Positions 36,058-48,285 of a DNA stretch of 64,000 nt are shown in pieces. Source of the stretch: Anagrus nilaparvatae (lineage: Eukaryota > Arthropoda > Insecta > Hymenoptera > Mymaridae); NCBI GenBank assembly GCA_022575985.1, contig JAKSXM010000014.1, positions 26,722,001 to 26,786,000 of the forward strand, in the 5' to 3' direction. The notes under the pieces were generated by a model. That model was given only the letters and a program-made list of their open reading frames with translations. It made no database searches and was not told where the DNA came from. Each line of letters opens with the position of its first letter. Within the stretch, counting starts at the first letter, position 1. A program made the position numbers and the translations under genes.

Positions 36058-39000
36058 CTTTCCAGAATTCTTGAGAATATATAAATTTCAAGAAATCAAA
36101 AATATCCCAAAGTCTAATATAAAAAAAATATAATTAGTTTTTTAATATAAATAATTAAATAAAATTTGTTTATTTTACCTTATTAAATTTGATGATAATT
36201 TCACGGTTTTTCATATATAATAAAAAAAAATAATAATAATATTTTATCTGCATAAGAATTTTAAAACTTCATTCATTTAAATTTGAAAAATAATAACAAC
36301 ATAAAATAAGATTTCTTACAAGAAATTGAAAATTGCACCGTCAATATCAAAAGTTTAACATATTCATATGTTATATAAGGCGGCATATGTAGGCAGTCCT
36401 TGCGGTTTGACAAGCCAAGCAAGACGACAATTTCCTTAAGGCAAAAAAAAAAAATAATATTATAACTTATACGAAGCGTGATGATGAGCTTATATTATAA
36501 AATGTGCGTACACCACATATTATTCTTTGATGTAACTTTTCTGTCTCTCTATGGAGTCCAACTTTGAAAAATTCCCTTAAGGTTTTTCTTTACATATATA
36601 TATATTTTTTTTCATATTATAGTCACCATTTAAATATCCTATTATACTTGTAAATTTAAAATAATTAGTCGTAATCAAGTACCGGAAATCATTGCGAGTG
36701 GGTGCGTAATTATTATAAGAATTCCTTTAAGATATCTCTACACATATCCTTACTTTCTTGGACTTTTTTTTTTCAAAGTCATTTTCTTTATTATTTGTGC
36801 GTATGTATGCACGTAATGTATTATATATATACTTGAAAATTTTGATTATAATATAATTTTTTGTATATTTATGTAAAATTATATATGATAAATTTTTTAT
36901 ATATATATTTATATATTTATGTTATGCACTACACATGTTTACTTTGATTAAAAAAATATATATTTTTTTTTTTAGAATTTTTTTAATTTGTATTGTAAAT
37001 AATTTTGTAATTGGATATGTGTTTTTTAGTTTTGTATTTTTGCTGGCTTTTTTTTTTAATTTTCAAGTCTCCTTGGCCAAATATTTTAAGTAACAAGTGT
37101 TTAAGCTACAATTGCTAGTTTTAGTACAGTGATTGTTAGCTTCTCTGTTAGGATTTAAAAATTTGAAGATTTAGGCTATCCACGATACGTTTTATTACTA
37201 ACTTTGAAATTTCTGAAGTGGATTTTTGATTAAATTAAAAAAAATTAGCAAAAAAAAATCTAAAATTGGATTAGAAATTTTAGCAGATGAAATTTTGAGA
37301 TAAATCATCTAATGTAAAAAAATGAGATGAAGAATTTTAAAATAATTCCCTTGCAATATACTAAATGTAGTATTAAAGCTTTTTCATCCCTAAAACATAT
37401 ATTAGTGGCGCTATCTAAGGGGCTCGAAAAGAAGGTTAACTCAAAATAATAAATATTTAAAATTTCCATTTGGTCAATCAATTCCTACTTAATTATATTT
37501 ACAAAAATAGTAAAATTTCTATATATTTATTATTTATTAATAAACCACATAAAAACAAAAACAAAGCTGGAAAAATCAAATAAAATAATATAACCTCTGT
37601 AAATAAAATTGACATGTCAGTAAACATAATCTTGATGAATTTATTGAATATACACTAGTATTAAATAAAAAAAAAAAAACAGGATAAGAAAAAACATTAC
37701 TATCCAATAAAATCGGAACTTAACTTTTTTTTTGATCATTTGATTTCATGACCAATGATCCGATAAAGTCAGCTTATATAGAAAAGTTTTAATCGATATT
37801 TGTTAGTACGCCAAAAAATAAACAATTTGGCGTCATGTCTCGTCGGATATCCGATGAAATTTTTTTTTGCATTCTTAATGTATATGACAAAGCGATTTAT
37901 TTTTTTGGTCATTTCTTGTTGGTGTCCATTTAAGAAATTATTTTTAAGGCTTTTTTTGTCGTGGGATCTTTAGCATAATTGGATAATTAGACTATTTTTG
38001 ATATATTAAAGAATTTTATGGCTTTAAAAGTTTATTTATAGAAATTTATAAATAAAAATGTATTTTTATTTGGGAATGAAATTTCTTACGTATAATCTTC
38101 GAGTTTAATACTTAGAAAAGTAACCCTAAGTCAGATATAAATATCGATTTGAGCCTTCTTGTACCCTAACTTAAAAGAGAATAACATATCGTCCCTTTTT
38201 CTGTATGTAAGAATAATCTGACGTCATAATGGAAATTGGATTTTATTTTAGGTCACTATGTCGATTTTTAAAGCTTTTACATCAAATCTTTACGTTGTTC
38301 AATACATGAAAAAAACTTAAATTACATCGTAAAAAACCATTTTTTTTTTTGGTGATACCAAATTAAAGTTTTTAACAATATAATTTTGTTGATTCGTTTT
38401 CAAATTACCAACAACATTGTAAATATTTCCTGTTTTCTTAAATAAAAATGACTTTATTTTTATTTTCTAAAAAAAAGTAATTACGGTATTACAAATTAGC
38501 TATGGATATAATGTGTGACAATGAATTTGAGAGTTACATCTTTCTTAAAATTTTTCGTGTATTTTATTGCAAAGAAAAAAAAGAGGATTAAAAAAAAACA
38601 GACAATAAATACGTTTGCTGGATCATGCAATCGATATATAATAATAAAAAAAAAGAGATTTTATTTTTACAAGGAGAATTCGATTATGATGTCATGTTTC
38701 GATTAAAAAAAAAATTTAAGTAAAAATAAAATTACTTTAAACCTTCTTTGTACCAAAAAAAATTGTCTGAAATTTTGTGAGAATAAGAACATTAAATTAT
38801 GTACACGAATGAAAAATTGACATAAACCAAAAAAAAATAATACCGTAATAAATTTTTTTTTCTTGAAAATAATTGTTTATACGTTAAAAAATATTATTTT
38901 TAAATTAAAAATAAAAGATTCTGTTACAATTATATCGATTTTTTCAGTTGTTTTATATCTACAGTACAGTTAAATAGGGGATATTATTTTTTTTCTTCGC

Positions 39001-39623
39001 TTTTAGACACTATGCTCATTTTGTGTATCTTAACTTTACTAAAAGGTTTTATACTTGTTTTTAAGCCTTGGATAATACCAAACGACGTCTATAATATAGT
39101 CATTTGTTTTTCTTTATGACTTTAATGCATTATTCTACATGGGGACATTAATTAAAGAAAATGAAAAATATTTAATGAAAAAATATGATCTTTTTATATT
39201 ATTAAATGGGCTATAAATTATATTTTTAAAATCTTTAAATCTTAGTTTATGATATTAATTTTTTTCTTTCAAACTTATTTTTTATGTTAATTTTTTTATT
39301 ATTAAGTTTTATTGTCATATGATAAATCATAAAATTTAATAAGTAACTGCTTTTATTCAAGGTTAGGTAAAATTCTAAAATAATTAGGAATACAGAAAGT
39401 ATTTTTAGGAAGGACGTTTTTCAAAGAAAAATTCTAATTTTAATAAAAAAGCTTTGATGCGCGTGATTTCCAAATATTGCCTCCTCAAAATTAGCTCCTG
39501 TAAATATCCAAAAAAAATATTTAATTTGCAAAATAATCATAAGTTTACTGATTTCAAAGTTTGCATAAAATTATGTAAAATTTTGTAAATTCGCAATATT
39601 TTTCGCAAATTTATAAACAATAG
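36058..39623. other. AT-rich non-coding stretch
   Basis: No gene is supported over 3.5 kb. A slightly GC-richer patch lies at 36380-36440 (GGCAGTCCTTGCGG). TA runs occur at 36594-36606 and 36895-36915. Poly-A/T tracts are frequent. No element termini are seen. Confidence 0.4.
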
Positions 39624-39950
39624 TAGAAACTGAAAAAAAAATTCCTATTGCAGCAACGGAAATTCCAATTACGGCAGCAGGATTTTTTTTTGTTTTAAAC
39701 GATTGCAAATGTCTTGAGCCCTGTTAGCTTTTTAATTAGCAATATATAGCCCGTGCTATATTAAAAAAGTTTTTTAAAATACGAGCACTGCGGCAAGGTG
39801 GAACATAAAAAAAATTTTTTTAACTAAAAAAAAAAATTTTAAACGCTTTTCTTTAATTTGATGCCGTTTGCATACATTAAAAAAAAAAAAAATTTTGCTA
39901 CTATTTCTGGAATTCCGGTAATAGCAACCAATTTTTTTTTTTCAGTGTAG
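39624..39950. mobile_element. TIR element with ATTCC...GCAAC ends
   Basis: CTGAAAAAAAAATTCCTATT with GCAGCAACGGAAATTCC on the left is mirrored by GGAATTCCGGTAATAGCAAC and ATTTTTTTTTTCAG on the right. A fragment of similar sequence (ATTCCGATTGCCGCAAGCG) lies near 5620. Non-coding, probably a MITE. Confidence 0.55.
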
Positions 39951-40970
39951 TAATTTAAAAATAATAAATGTAAACCCAAAAAAGCATTGAAATTTTTTAA
40001 TTGTTTCGCAAATTCACTAATTTTAATGTATCTATTGATGATTTGTTTTAAATATTTACAAATTTTTTGCAAATAAACGAAATATAGCAGACATATCAGC
40101 AGAATATTTTGAATAATAATGTTTTAACAAATTGCTAAACATGCTGTAAAATAATATGTCCTCGATTTATTTACGTTGCATTTAATATATTTATGGTGAA
40201 ATCGAGGGTAGTATTTTTACACTATAGTGTTAGACATCTGTAGAGAGTTTCACAAATTTTGTAAATTTTTATACATCTTTTCTAAAAATTTCAAAAAGCT
40301 TTTAAATTTTAGTCGTATACCATTTATTAATGCATCTAAAATTTAAATTATTATTTGATACTAATTACTAAAAGTGTAAAAAAAATAAAAAAATAAATTT
40401 TACGATAAATTTTTTTGCCATTAAATACTCATACAATGCTTAATTTATCGTCACATTCTTAAATATAAATAAATTATGTGGCATAAAAGAAAAACCTAAG
40501 AAAAATCCAACAAAAAGCTATCACAAGCTGTTAACGAACAAGCATTGAAAATAAAAGCTCGTAAGAAAAAGTCGTAATTAATGGAAAGTTAGTGTTTGAC
40601 CTCAAGAATCACACATATTATAGTCTCTTACTTATAAAGCCAAAAAGTATTGTATAGCAATCAAGCGTACGAGGGGTTTCGAGTAAAAGTCGCGAAGGAA
40701 GTTTATATATATAAGAGAAAGATCTTACGAAGGGTAGTTTTTAGTTGTATCGTATCTCAAGCATTACTATTATTCCGTGTCATTTAAGTCCACGCCTTCC
40801 CCAAAATATATCCAAAATAACCCCCTCAATAAAAAAAAAAGTATACTGGACGAGATACGATAGGTTTTTTTTGTATTTCAAATATATGAGCTCAATGTAA
40901 ATATATTGTATTATCTTCTTTAAATTTTCGATTTGAAAAATTGTGTTAAGAAGCTCGATTTTAAATAAAA
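39951..40970. other. AT-rich non-coding stretch
   Basis: No gene is seen. A TATA-like TTTATATATATAAG lies at 40702-40715 beneath GTCGCGAAGGAA. It resembles the recurrent promoter module superficially but fails its 27-nt spacing and core. Confidence 0.4.
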
Positions 40971-41482
40971 AACGTTGCCAACTAATTGGCACTATGGTTC
41001 CTCATTAGAAATAACAAAATTTTTTCTTAATGGTCTATTTTACCTAACAGAGTACAACATCTCATGGAAAAAATTTGATAATATTAGGTTTTTTATATAA
41101 TAATAAAAAATTTTGTGTATGGCCCTCTCTACACCAGCACATAATTATGTTTTATGATAATCATGTTTGTTGGATATTTTGTGGTGTAGCTGGGATATTC
41201 GAAATTAAAGTTATTACAAAATGGCGCCACTAGTAGTATTAGTAAATATTTTTAATAAAAATTAAACAATAAAATATAATTAAATGGTATTTTAATTGTA
41301 TATTAAGTTATTAATCATGAAAATTATAAACAATTTATGTAACTAATAAGTTTTTAGTGGGTTATAATCATTTAAATAGGTAATTTTAAGGTTATGTTTT
41401 TATTACAGTGTAGCTGGAAAAAAAATATCCAACAAACATGATTATCATAAAACATAATTATGTGCTGGTGTAGAGAGGGCCT
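40971..41482. repeat. Dispersed repeat including a TIR element; relative at 49796-50290
   Basis: The part 40971-41118 (CCAACTAATTGGCACTATGG, TTCTTAATGGTCTATTT) is echoed at 49796-49960. From 41119 a MITE begins with GGCCCTCTCTACACCAGCAC and ends with the inverse, GTGCTGGTGTAGAGAGGGCC. Its ~60-bp arms include ATAATTATGTTTTATGATAA. TA borders the MITE at 41118-41119 and 41482-41483. The copy at 49796 is more diverged and has lost clear ends. Neither contains a gene. Confidence 0.7.
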
Positions 41483-44061
41483 ATCCCTTTTTCTTAGAAG
41501 CTTTTTTAAAATAATTGACATTCAATAAACACATTATTAAAAATAAAAATATTTGGACTGTAAGTAACTTCTAGTTGATATCAAAAAAATATTACTATTG
41601 TCATTATTAAAAAAGGCGTTTTATTCACAAGTCATTTAAGAAAAATAAATTATTTCCTAAAAAAACAAAAAATATTTTTGTTATTTACTCATATACTAAA
41701 AGTGGTTTTTCTATAGCAGCAGACTTTACTCAATAGTATAAATGTATAGAGAAAAAGGTAGTTATTCTTAAAGTTAGTAATACATCCTCTGTACTCGTGC
41801 GCTAAGTCTTTTGTTCCTAACCCTCGTAAATCCCTGCGAAATGTACCACAAACGAATAACTATGTACGAATGTCACGCGCTACTATTGTTTGCCTAATGC
41901 CAAATAAGAAAAGACCATTCTTTTGTTGACTGCTTGTTAAAATATGTTCTCATAAAATTCTATAATCTGACTTCAAAAAATATTTACTTTTGCATAATAA
42001 TTTTATAATGATATAAAAATATGGTTACTAAAACAAAGAATTAAAATAAATATGAAAAATAACTTTAAGAGAAAAATTTAAATAAGAGAAACCGCTAAAA
42101 ATTGTCTTTGGATAAATAATTTTTTATTATATTTTTGGTTTTTAATTGGTTAAAATATGTTTTGTTAGGCTATGTGAATTAATTAAGTAAAAAAAGCTTA
42201 ATTTTTGGAGCTTTTTGATTAATTCATACTTACGATAAATGCGGTATTAACCCTAAAAAAATTTTGGTGCCGAAGCCCGGAAAAACTTAAAAATCTTGAT
42301 AATACTCCTTTATCATCATATCAAAATAATCTTTTAAGCTGATTATTACAAAAAGTAATTTACATAACAAGTGCATAAAAATCAGATATTCATACGAGCC
42401 TATAAAACTCCATACATAACCAATAAATTACAAAAACTAAAATAAATAATGACACTAAATACACGATTAAGTTGTTTATAATTTCAATAAAATTTCTAAA
42501 ACCAATAAATAAAAGAAAGAAAAAAAAATTAATATGTCAGTAAAATAAATAAATTTTATATTAATATTTTCTTATATATATAAAATTATAAATGAATTAT
42601 AGATTAAAGATATAATATATTCATTCTAGTATATTTATATTAATATATACAATTGATACTCCCATTTTATATTCTTTGAATGTTTATATTAAATACATTC
42701 CACAGTATAAATACAATATGTACATTACAAAATGAATGTTAATAGAGGTAAAATAAACTTATAATCAAATGTTCATTCGGTTCCTTTTCATATATATGAT
42801 TGTATATATAGCCTCATTAAATTGAGTGAGATTGAGGGTTAATATAATAAATATATAAATGTTCATCAAAGTAGCGCATCGACAATGTCAGAGAGACAAT
42901 AGCCTTAATAAGAATCTTGATTCACGCGTCAAAGTTAAAAAACATTTGATATTCTATTAATTACATAACCTTAATTTACTATCTTCTATTTCTCTTTATT
43001 AATAAATATATATATTTACCTTTTATATATACAAATCTATACGTTCGTGCACCGTCAATTTGCCCAAGCATTTAATGCGACGCGTGATGGCCTCTGTACA
43101 TGACTTCCAAGTATCATCAAGCTAAAACTATATATATTGTACCTTATGGAAAAAGGTGAATAATAAATGCCCGGGAGACATGGATAGTAGATCTCTCCTT
43201 TTATTATATAGCATAATAATACAAAGACTATCATGTCATTCTGTCTTCTGTCAGACCTTACGTTTTAGACGTCCATCGTTCGACTTTCGTAGAACCTCTA
43301 ATTAATTAATATACGCTGCCATATGTTACTTTTATTCTATTTATACCTATTTTTATATAAGAGAATCCTTATGAACCCTTAATAATGAATTTTATGTATT
43401 ATACTTCAATTTATTTAAATTATCAACAATCAGTTAATTTAAAATGTTATTTAGTTTTAAATCTACTTGAACTTTCTCTCTTTTTAAAATCATGTCTTTA
43501 TGTTATAAGATACGCTCAGAGAGAAGAATCAATTATTAAGCGGTGATTTGTACCAGTCTATTCTTCTCAATTTTCTTATAATATTTTGACTTATTTAGGT
43601 TGTGTATAATAAAGAATAAAAAATATTCAATAGAGGTTACTGATAGTTGGATGTTAAAATATAGTAGGCCGACTATGCACTGTTTTACTAAAATTTTTGC
43701 AAGACTATTAATACGTATCAGGTAGGATTTTCGACGCGCTTAATTTGATTTTTTGGCCCCGAATTGTATTTTTCAGTCATTTTGGAGACTTTTTGGACAA
43801 TATATTTTTATTTAGCGTCCTGAAATCAAATCTACTTGTCATCATGAGATCGAGGATGAGATCAGTTAGCAATAGTTGTTTTGTTTTTTTACATTTCAAA
43901 TAATAAACTGTGGTAATAAGAAGATAAACGCATTCGATGCGGCAGATTTCACAATCCTATTTAAAACATGTGACCATAGGCCTAGATTTCGCCTATGCCG
44001 CAGAGAATATGCAAAGCTTGAATAAATAAGATTTCTGTGTTACTATTAGTTTTCATAATAT
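41483..44061. other. Gene-free stretch
   Basis: AT-rich, with somewhat richer composition at 43030-43330 (ATGCGACGCGTGATGGCCTC) that may mark a regulatory region or a lost exon. No coding frame or element end is supported. Confidence 0.4.
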
Positions 44062-44099
44062 TTTCTCGCATATGAAATGCTTTTATAAGGGTATATATG
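44062..44099 (+). promoter_or_regulatory. PSE-like + TATA module, copy 5
   Basis: TTTCTCGCATATGAAATGC precedes TATATATG, 27 nt from the C of CTCGCA (44065) to the first T (44092). A transcript would start near 44122 and meet TTTT near 44152-44155, about 33 nt on. The flanks are unrelated to the other copies. Confidence 0.55.
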
Positions 44100-46775
44100 C
44101 AAGTACTTACCTATTATTATAATATCTTCTATTTATATTTAGTATACATTAATTTTCTTTAAAGTACATATGTAATAGACACTTCTAGTGGTTGAATTTT
44201 TTGAATCATAATTTTCTTTATTGGCTGTGTTCCTTCGGCTCTATTAATCGATTACTCTGGCATAAATTAATTTTATCCTTTACAATTATCAGGATTTTTT
44301 TTTATGACGGAGTTTATCTTATAATTAATAATCATATCATATACTCTTGAAATATACAATTTAAGAATCTTTCCAAAACTAATAAGTAAAATAAAAGTGC
44401 GTTTTCCAATAACAATAATTAAATCTTGTAATTTTTTAATTCTATTGCAATTTATTTTAACCTTTTGCTTGCCTTTTGCTCATAATAGAATTTTTAACTG
44501 GTGAATAAAAACCATAAAATTCTTAGTACAAAACAAAAAACACTGAAACAAAAAATATAATTTGATTTAAACGAAATAAAATCCATCATTTTTTTCAAAT
44601 GTTTAAACTTAACTTTAGACAGTATTTTATGATATATTATGATTTAATATTTAATAACAAAATAAAATAAATAATAATATATTCGCTAAAAGCAATGTTT
44701 ATAATAAATAGATTAATATCTCTCGCGTTAATAAACAATAGAAGTGTAATATTTTTTGTGGGAAAATTTTGGTCAAAAATGAAATAAATATTATTAAGAA
44801 ATTGCGTTAGCCATAAAAAATTTATACATAAACGTATTCATTAATAATTTTTTCTTTTAAAAGAAAAAGGAATTGTAATATTTCATATCTGATGACGATT
44901 CTCGTCAATTAGAATAGACAGAGTCATGAAAAAGTTGTTCACGTAAAATATAAAGAGTTAAAAAGTCTCCCAGGGAGTTTTAAAATATAAAATGAAAGGT
45001 ATATATAAAGATTAATGCAGTAAGATCATCGACTTATATTCGGTTAGGTATATTACAAGAACAATAAAGAGCGTGCAATGTGGTTAAAATAGACAGCGAA
45101 TTATCTGGCCGCGAGCATAGACTCAAAATTGATAGAAGCTTACTGTTATAAAGAATAAATTATATCTATAGATACATCTGTACATATAATCATAGCGCGA
45201 AATATGAATTTATCTAGTATATTACGACAAACAACAACGAACAATAATAACAACAACAGTAATAATAATAAAAAAATTATAAAAATAAACAATAGACCTT
45301 GGAGTCGTCTCTCTTTTTAGAGTGATGACGTTGGGTTGCATGTGGCTTCCGTGAGAAACAACAAAGATTAGTGTTTTTTTATGCGGGAGGACGTGTGGAG
45401 AATCGCGGGAGCACGAGTTATAATATATGTAAATCGTTGTTTTATATAAAATATACATTATATTTATTTACCTCTCTTTACCCTTCTATGTATTTACAAT
45501 CCTATTATGTCTCATATATTCTATGTGTTCTGTGCTTGTATTATCTATACCACACCTATTACTTCTATCATCACTAAATATTATGCTTTAGGCTTTTTAT
45601 ATGTAATTAGGTAATATTCTACATGTAATAGTCATTTCTTTTAGGTTTCATATTTGTGTTAATCAAATTGCACATTTTGTTTTATTGGTTTAATTGAATG
45701 CTGTAATAGCTTTTTACTAGTCATTGATAATTTTTTTAATTATACTACAACAGTGATGTTAATCAAGATATATAAAAATGTTTTAGTCAAAATGCTTGCA
45801 AGTTCAATAATGAGCTTTTATAATTTACTTTTTTCACAGAATTAGTCACTGTCGTTAAAGAACACGTAACTCCTAAAATTGGTATATTTTAAAAAATTAT
45901 TCAACTTTCTAAAACTAATCATTTTTCTGCATACTTAATTAAAGAAAAAACTACTTTGATTTTTCTGCTGGTATCTCAGAATATAGTGTAACTTAATTTG
46001 CATTTTAAAATAATAAATGATCATAAAATTTTATTAATTGCTTGTCGCTATTTTAAATATTTAAAAAACAAAAGAATAATCCATAAAGTATTTTCATTGC
46101 ACATACATTTAATTTAACTTTTACCAAAGTAACAACATTTTTTTAAAAATATTACGCAATTTTAAACCATTAGTCAAGTAAAATATAGTTCATATTATAA
46201 GTAAAATTTTTTAATCAACAGTTTAATAATTAATTTTGAGATCTTCATTGTTTATATTAAATAAGACAACAGGTATAATAATAATAATAATAATAAAAGA
46301 AAAATAAATTTATTTGTTTTGTAGGTAAATATTTTAAAATAATTAAAAAATTGCGTGAATAAATGACGTTATACAATGACTATTATATATTGTAACGATG
46401 TAATTAAACATAAGATTTCTTACTTCTCATCATCAGTTTAAAAAGTTACATACCATACATGTAATATGTCTTAAAGTCACATTTTAATATAATCATATCA
46501 ATTAAAGTTGGAAAAACTTTGTATACAGGTATACCTGCTATATTTATAATTAAGTAAAATAGTATAAGTGATAAAAACAGTATAAACTAATTAGTATTGT
46601 TGTATTTATGTATATGATAGCTGGGTATAGTTATTTTATAAATTTATGATTTCTTTAAATAACAGGGGAAAATATTGCATTAGAATCAAAAAACATTTAG
46701 ATGCTTTAAGGTGGTAAAATTATTTGTCAATTTAATCCCTTTTTTCGCCAAAGCTAAGAAATTTTTAATTTTTAA
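44100..46775. other. Gene-free stretch
   Basis: AT-rich. A segment at 45060-45420 is less biased (GCGAATTATCTGGCCGCGAG, GACGTTGGGTTGCATGTGG) but has no convincing frame. An AAT trinucleotide microsatellite lies at 46275-46297. Confidence 0.4.
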
Positions 46776-47095
46776 AGCAATAAATATTATTAAAAACATT
46801 ATAATTTATTTTTATTTTTAAATTTCCCGCTCTTTTTAAATTGATCTATCGGATTTATTAACTTCGATGTCATGGAACTTGCGATATTATAGAATTAGAT
46901 TTTCTCGCAACTAAAATGCGTTTAAAAGGGTATATATATAACTGCTGACTTATGTTTTCTATATTGTTTACTCTATAATACATAAGTTTTATAAATCGTT
47001 TTATAAATTTCTGAAATTATATTTTTTAAATGCGAGGAGGTGCAGTTATTAATATGCTGTCGCGTTTCATATCAACCATTTTAAATCATCTTTAG
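46776..47095 (+). repeat. Promoter-carrying duplicated unit, copy A
   Basis: About 320 bp shared with 47945-48285 (direct) and 52215-52480 (inverted). Shared landmarks are GGATTTATTAACTTCGATG upstream of the PSE-like motif, TTGTTTACTCTATAATACAT just after the predicted start site, and TTTCTGAAATTAT before a T-run. All three keep the PSE-like element and TATA box. The shared part downstream of the predicted start (about 46961) to the T-run at 47022-47027 would be a ~67-nt RNA, although shorter TTTT tracts occur before it. Confidence 0.65.
46901..46940 (+). promoter_or_regulatory. PSE-like + TATA module, copy 6
   Basis: TTTCTCGCAACTAAAATGCG then TATATATATA, 27 nt from the C (46904) to the first T (46931). 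It lies inside duplicated unit A. One position (AAAATG) departs from the GAAATG consensus. Confidence 0.55.
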
Positions 47096-47105
47096 AAGAA
47101 TGATA

Positions 47106-47417
47106 TAGAATACAGTTGTATTTTTTTAAGTGTGTAGAAATCATTATGATGTTGGACTTCTGTATAAATGTTGTTAAATATATTGTTATTCATGGAATGG
47201 TGGGTCTCGGTTCTACGACCTATTAAATAATTATTGTTATTTTTATTTATATCGCCCATTACTTTATAATATAAATCTTCAAATTTTTATTTTGTTAAAT
47301 TAAGACTTTTGTAGACCCGAAACCGACTATTCCATCAATAACAATATATTTAAAAACATTTATACAGGAGTCGTCATAATGATTTTTACACACTTAAAAA
47401 ATTACAACAGTATTCTA
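47106..47417. mobile_element. TIR element of ~310 bp
   Basis: TAGAATACAGTTGTATTTTT on the left and AAATTACAACAGTATTCTA on the right are inverted. So are the inner blocks AAATCATTATGATG and AATATATTGTTATTCATGGA with their complements near 47335-47385. Arms are over 100 bp. The 78-codon frame from 47379 starts in the right arm and is not supported as a gene. Confidence 0.8.
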
Positions 47418-47560
47418 ACATCACCAGATTACTTACTGGCACATACCAATAGCATAAAATACAGATTCAATGACTTCACTTATTACCAAGATTCTTCATA
47501 CAACCTTTTTGACAAAATTCTACAAAAAAGTGCAATAGAATATAAAAACAAAAGAGTTTT

Positions 47561-47740
47561 AAGGCTCACACACAAACTCATGGGTACGAGCAAAAAAGCA
47601 TACGAGCAATATTGAACAAAGTGGGATTAATATTTTTAATTTCTCCTCTTTAGCCCCTCCATTCTAACATCCACTATGTACTACTTTTGCTCGTGCTCGT
47701 GTGCTTTTTGCTCGTGCCCATTAGTTTGTGTGCGAGCCTT
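47561..47740. mobile_element. Short MITE with AAGGCTC ends; large relative at 62961-63700
   Basis: AAGGCTCACACACAAACTCA on the left and GTTTGTGTGCGAGCCTT on the right are inverted, with inner GAGCAAAAAAGCATACGAGC and its complement. The segment ATATTGAACAAAGTGGGATT is shared with 62961-63700. It is 180 bp and non-coding. Confidence 0.8.
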
Positions 47741-47820
47741 TAGGTATAACTCAAAGTATACAGGTTATATAAAAAACCTATATTTACAAGTATTGTAATT
47801 TTTTTCTATTTTATATGTAT

Positions 47821-47870
47821 TTTTAGTTACTGAAGAGGCTCATATAAATGAGCGAAACGTCTAAATTTAA
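47821..47870 (+). ncRNA. Hammerhead-ribozyme-like motif, copy 2
   Basis: CTGAAGA (47830-47836), a 4-bp stem (GCTC ... GAGC), GAAAC and GUC in the right order. TTTTAGTTA upstream can pair in part with TAAATT after GUC as stem I. As in copy 1, one nucleotide (G47837) intervenes before stem II, and stem III (AC/GU) is minimal, so cleavage as a monomer is doubtful. The shared CTGAAGAN-stem-GAAACG layout suggests common origin, perhaps from Penelope-like elements. Confidence 0.4.
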
Positions 47871-47944
47871 ATACAGTTCATGCGATAAAAACTAAAAAAA
47901 GTTTTTTTCATTTTTGCCCAGTCCTGGGTCATTACAAAATAAAA

Positions 47945-48285
47945 ATTTAAAGATTCATATTATAATTTATTTTTTTTTTAATTTCCCGCCTATTTTGAAT
48001 TAATATTAATCAGATTTATTAACTTCGATGCCATGGCGCTTGCTTTTTTATAAAATTAGATTTTCTCGTAACTGAAATGCGTTTTTAAGGGTATATATAC
48101 GGGTGCCGACTATTGGTTTGTTTTCAATATATATTGTTTACTCTATAATACATAATTTATAATAGATAATGGATAAATCATTTTAAAAATTTCTGAAATT
48201 ATTTTTTTTGAATAGGAACTGTTTTTTTTAATAGATTCCCTGTCGCATTTGATGTAAACCATTTTAAATCATCTGTAAAAAAATG
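47945..48285 (+). repeat. Promoter-carrying duplicated unit, copy B
   Basis: A direct repeat of 46776-47095 about 1.17 kb downstream, sharing TTTATTAACTTCGATG, the promoter module, TTGTTTACTCTATAATACAT, TTTCTGAAATTAT and ATTTTAAATCATCT. The predicted RNA would run from about 48122 to the T-run at 48202-48209, near 88 nt. It contains ATTTT at 48179-48184, which could stop Pol III earlier. Confidence 0.65.
48062..48099 (+). promoter_or_regulatory. PSE-like + TATA module, copy 7
   Basis: TTTCTCGTAACTGAAATGCG (one change, CTCGTA for CTCGCA) precedes TATATATA. The spacing is 27 nt (48065 to 48092). It lies inside duplicated unit B. Confidence 0.55.

Noticed and set aside
40685..40715. Possible twelfth PSE-like + TATA module
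   Set aside because: GTCGCGAAGGAA only loosely resembles the motif, and the distance to TATATAAG is 19 nt rather than 27.
45222..45577. Opposing 78- and 68-codon ORFs
   Set aside because: They overlap on opposite strands, are Tyr/Ile-rich and lack coding character.
46275..46297. AAT trinucleotide run considered as a telomere- or centromere-like satellite
   Set aside because: It is a short simple microsatellite with no higher-order repeat around it. No CRISPR-like array with unique spacers exists anywhere in the window.
47379..47615. 78-codon ORF with fairly ordinary amino-acid use
   Set aside because: It starts in the right arm of one TIR element and ends in the left end of another, so it is a chance frame across two insertions.
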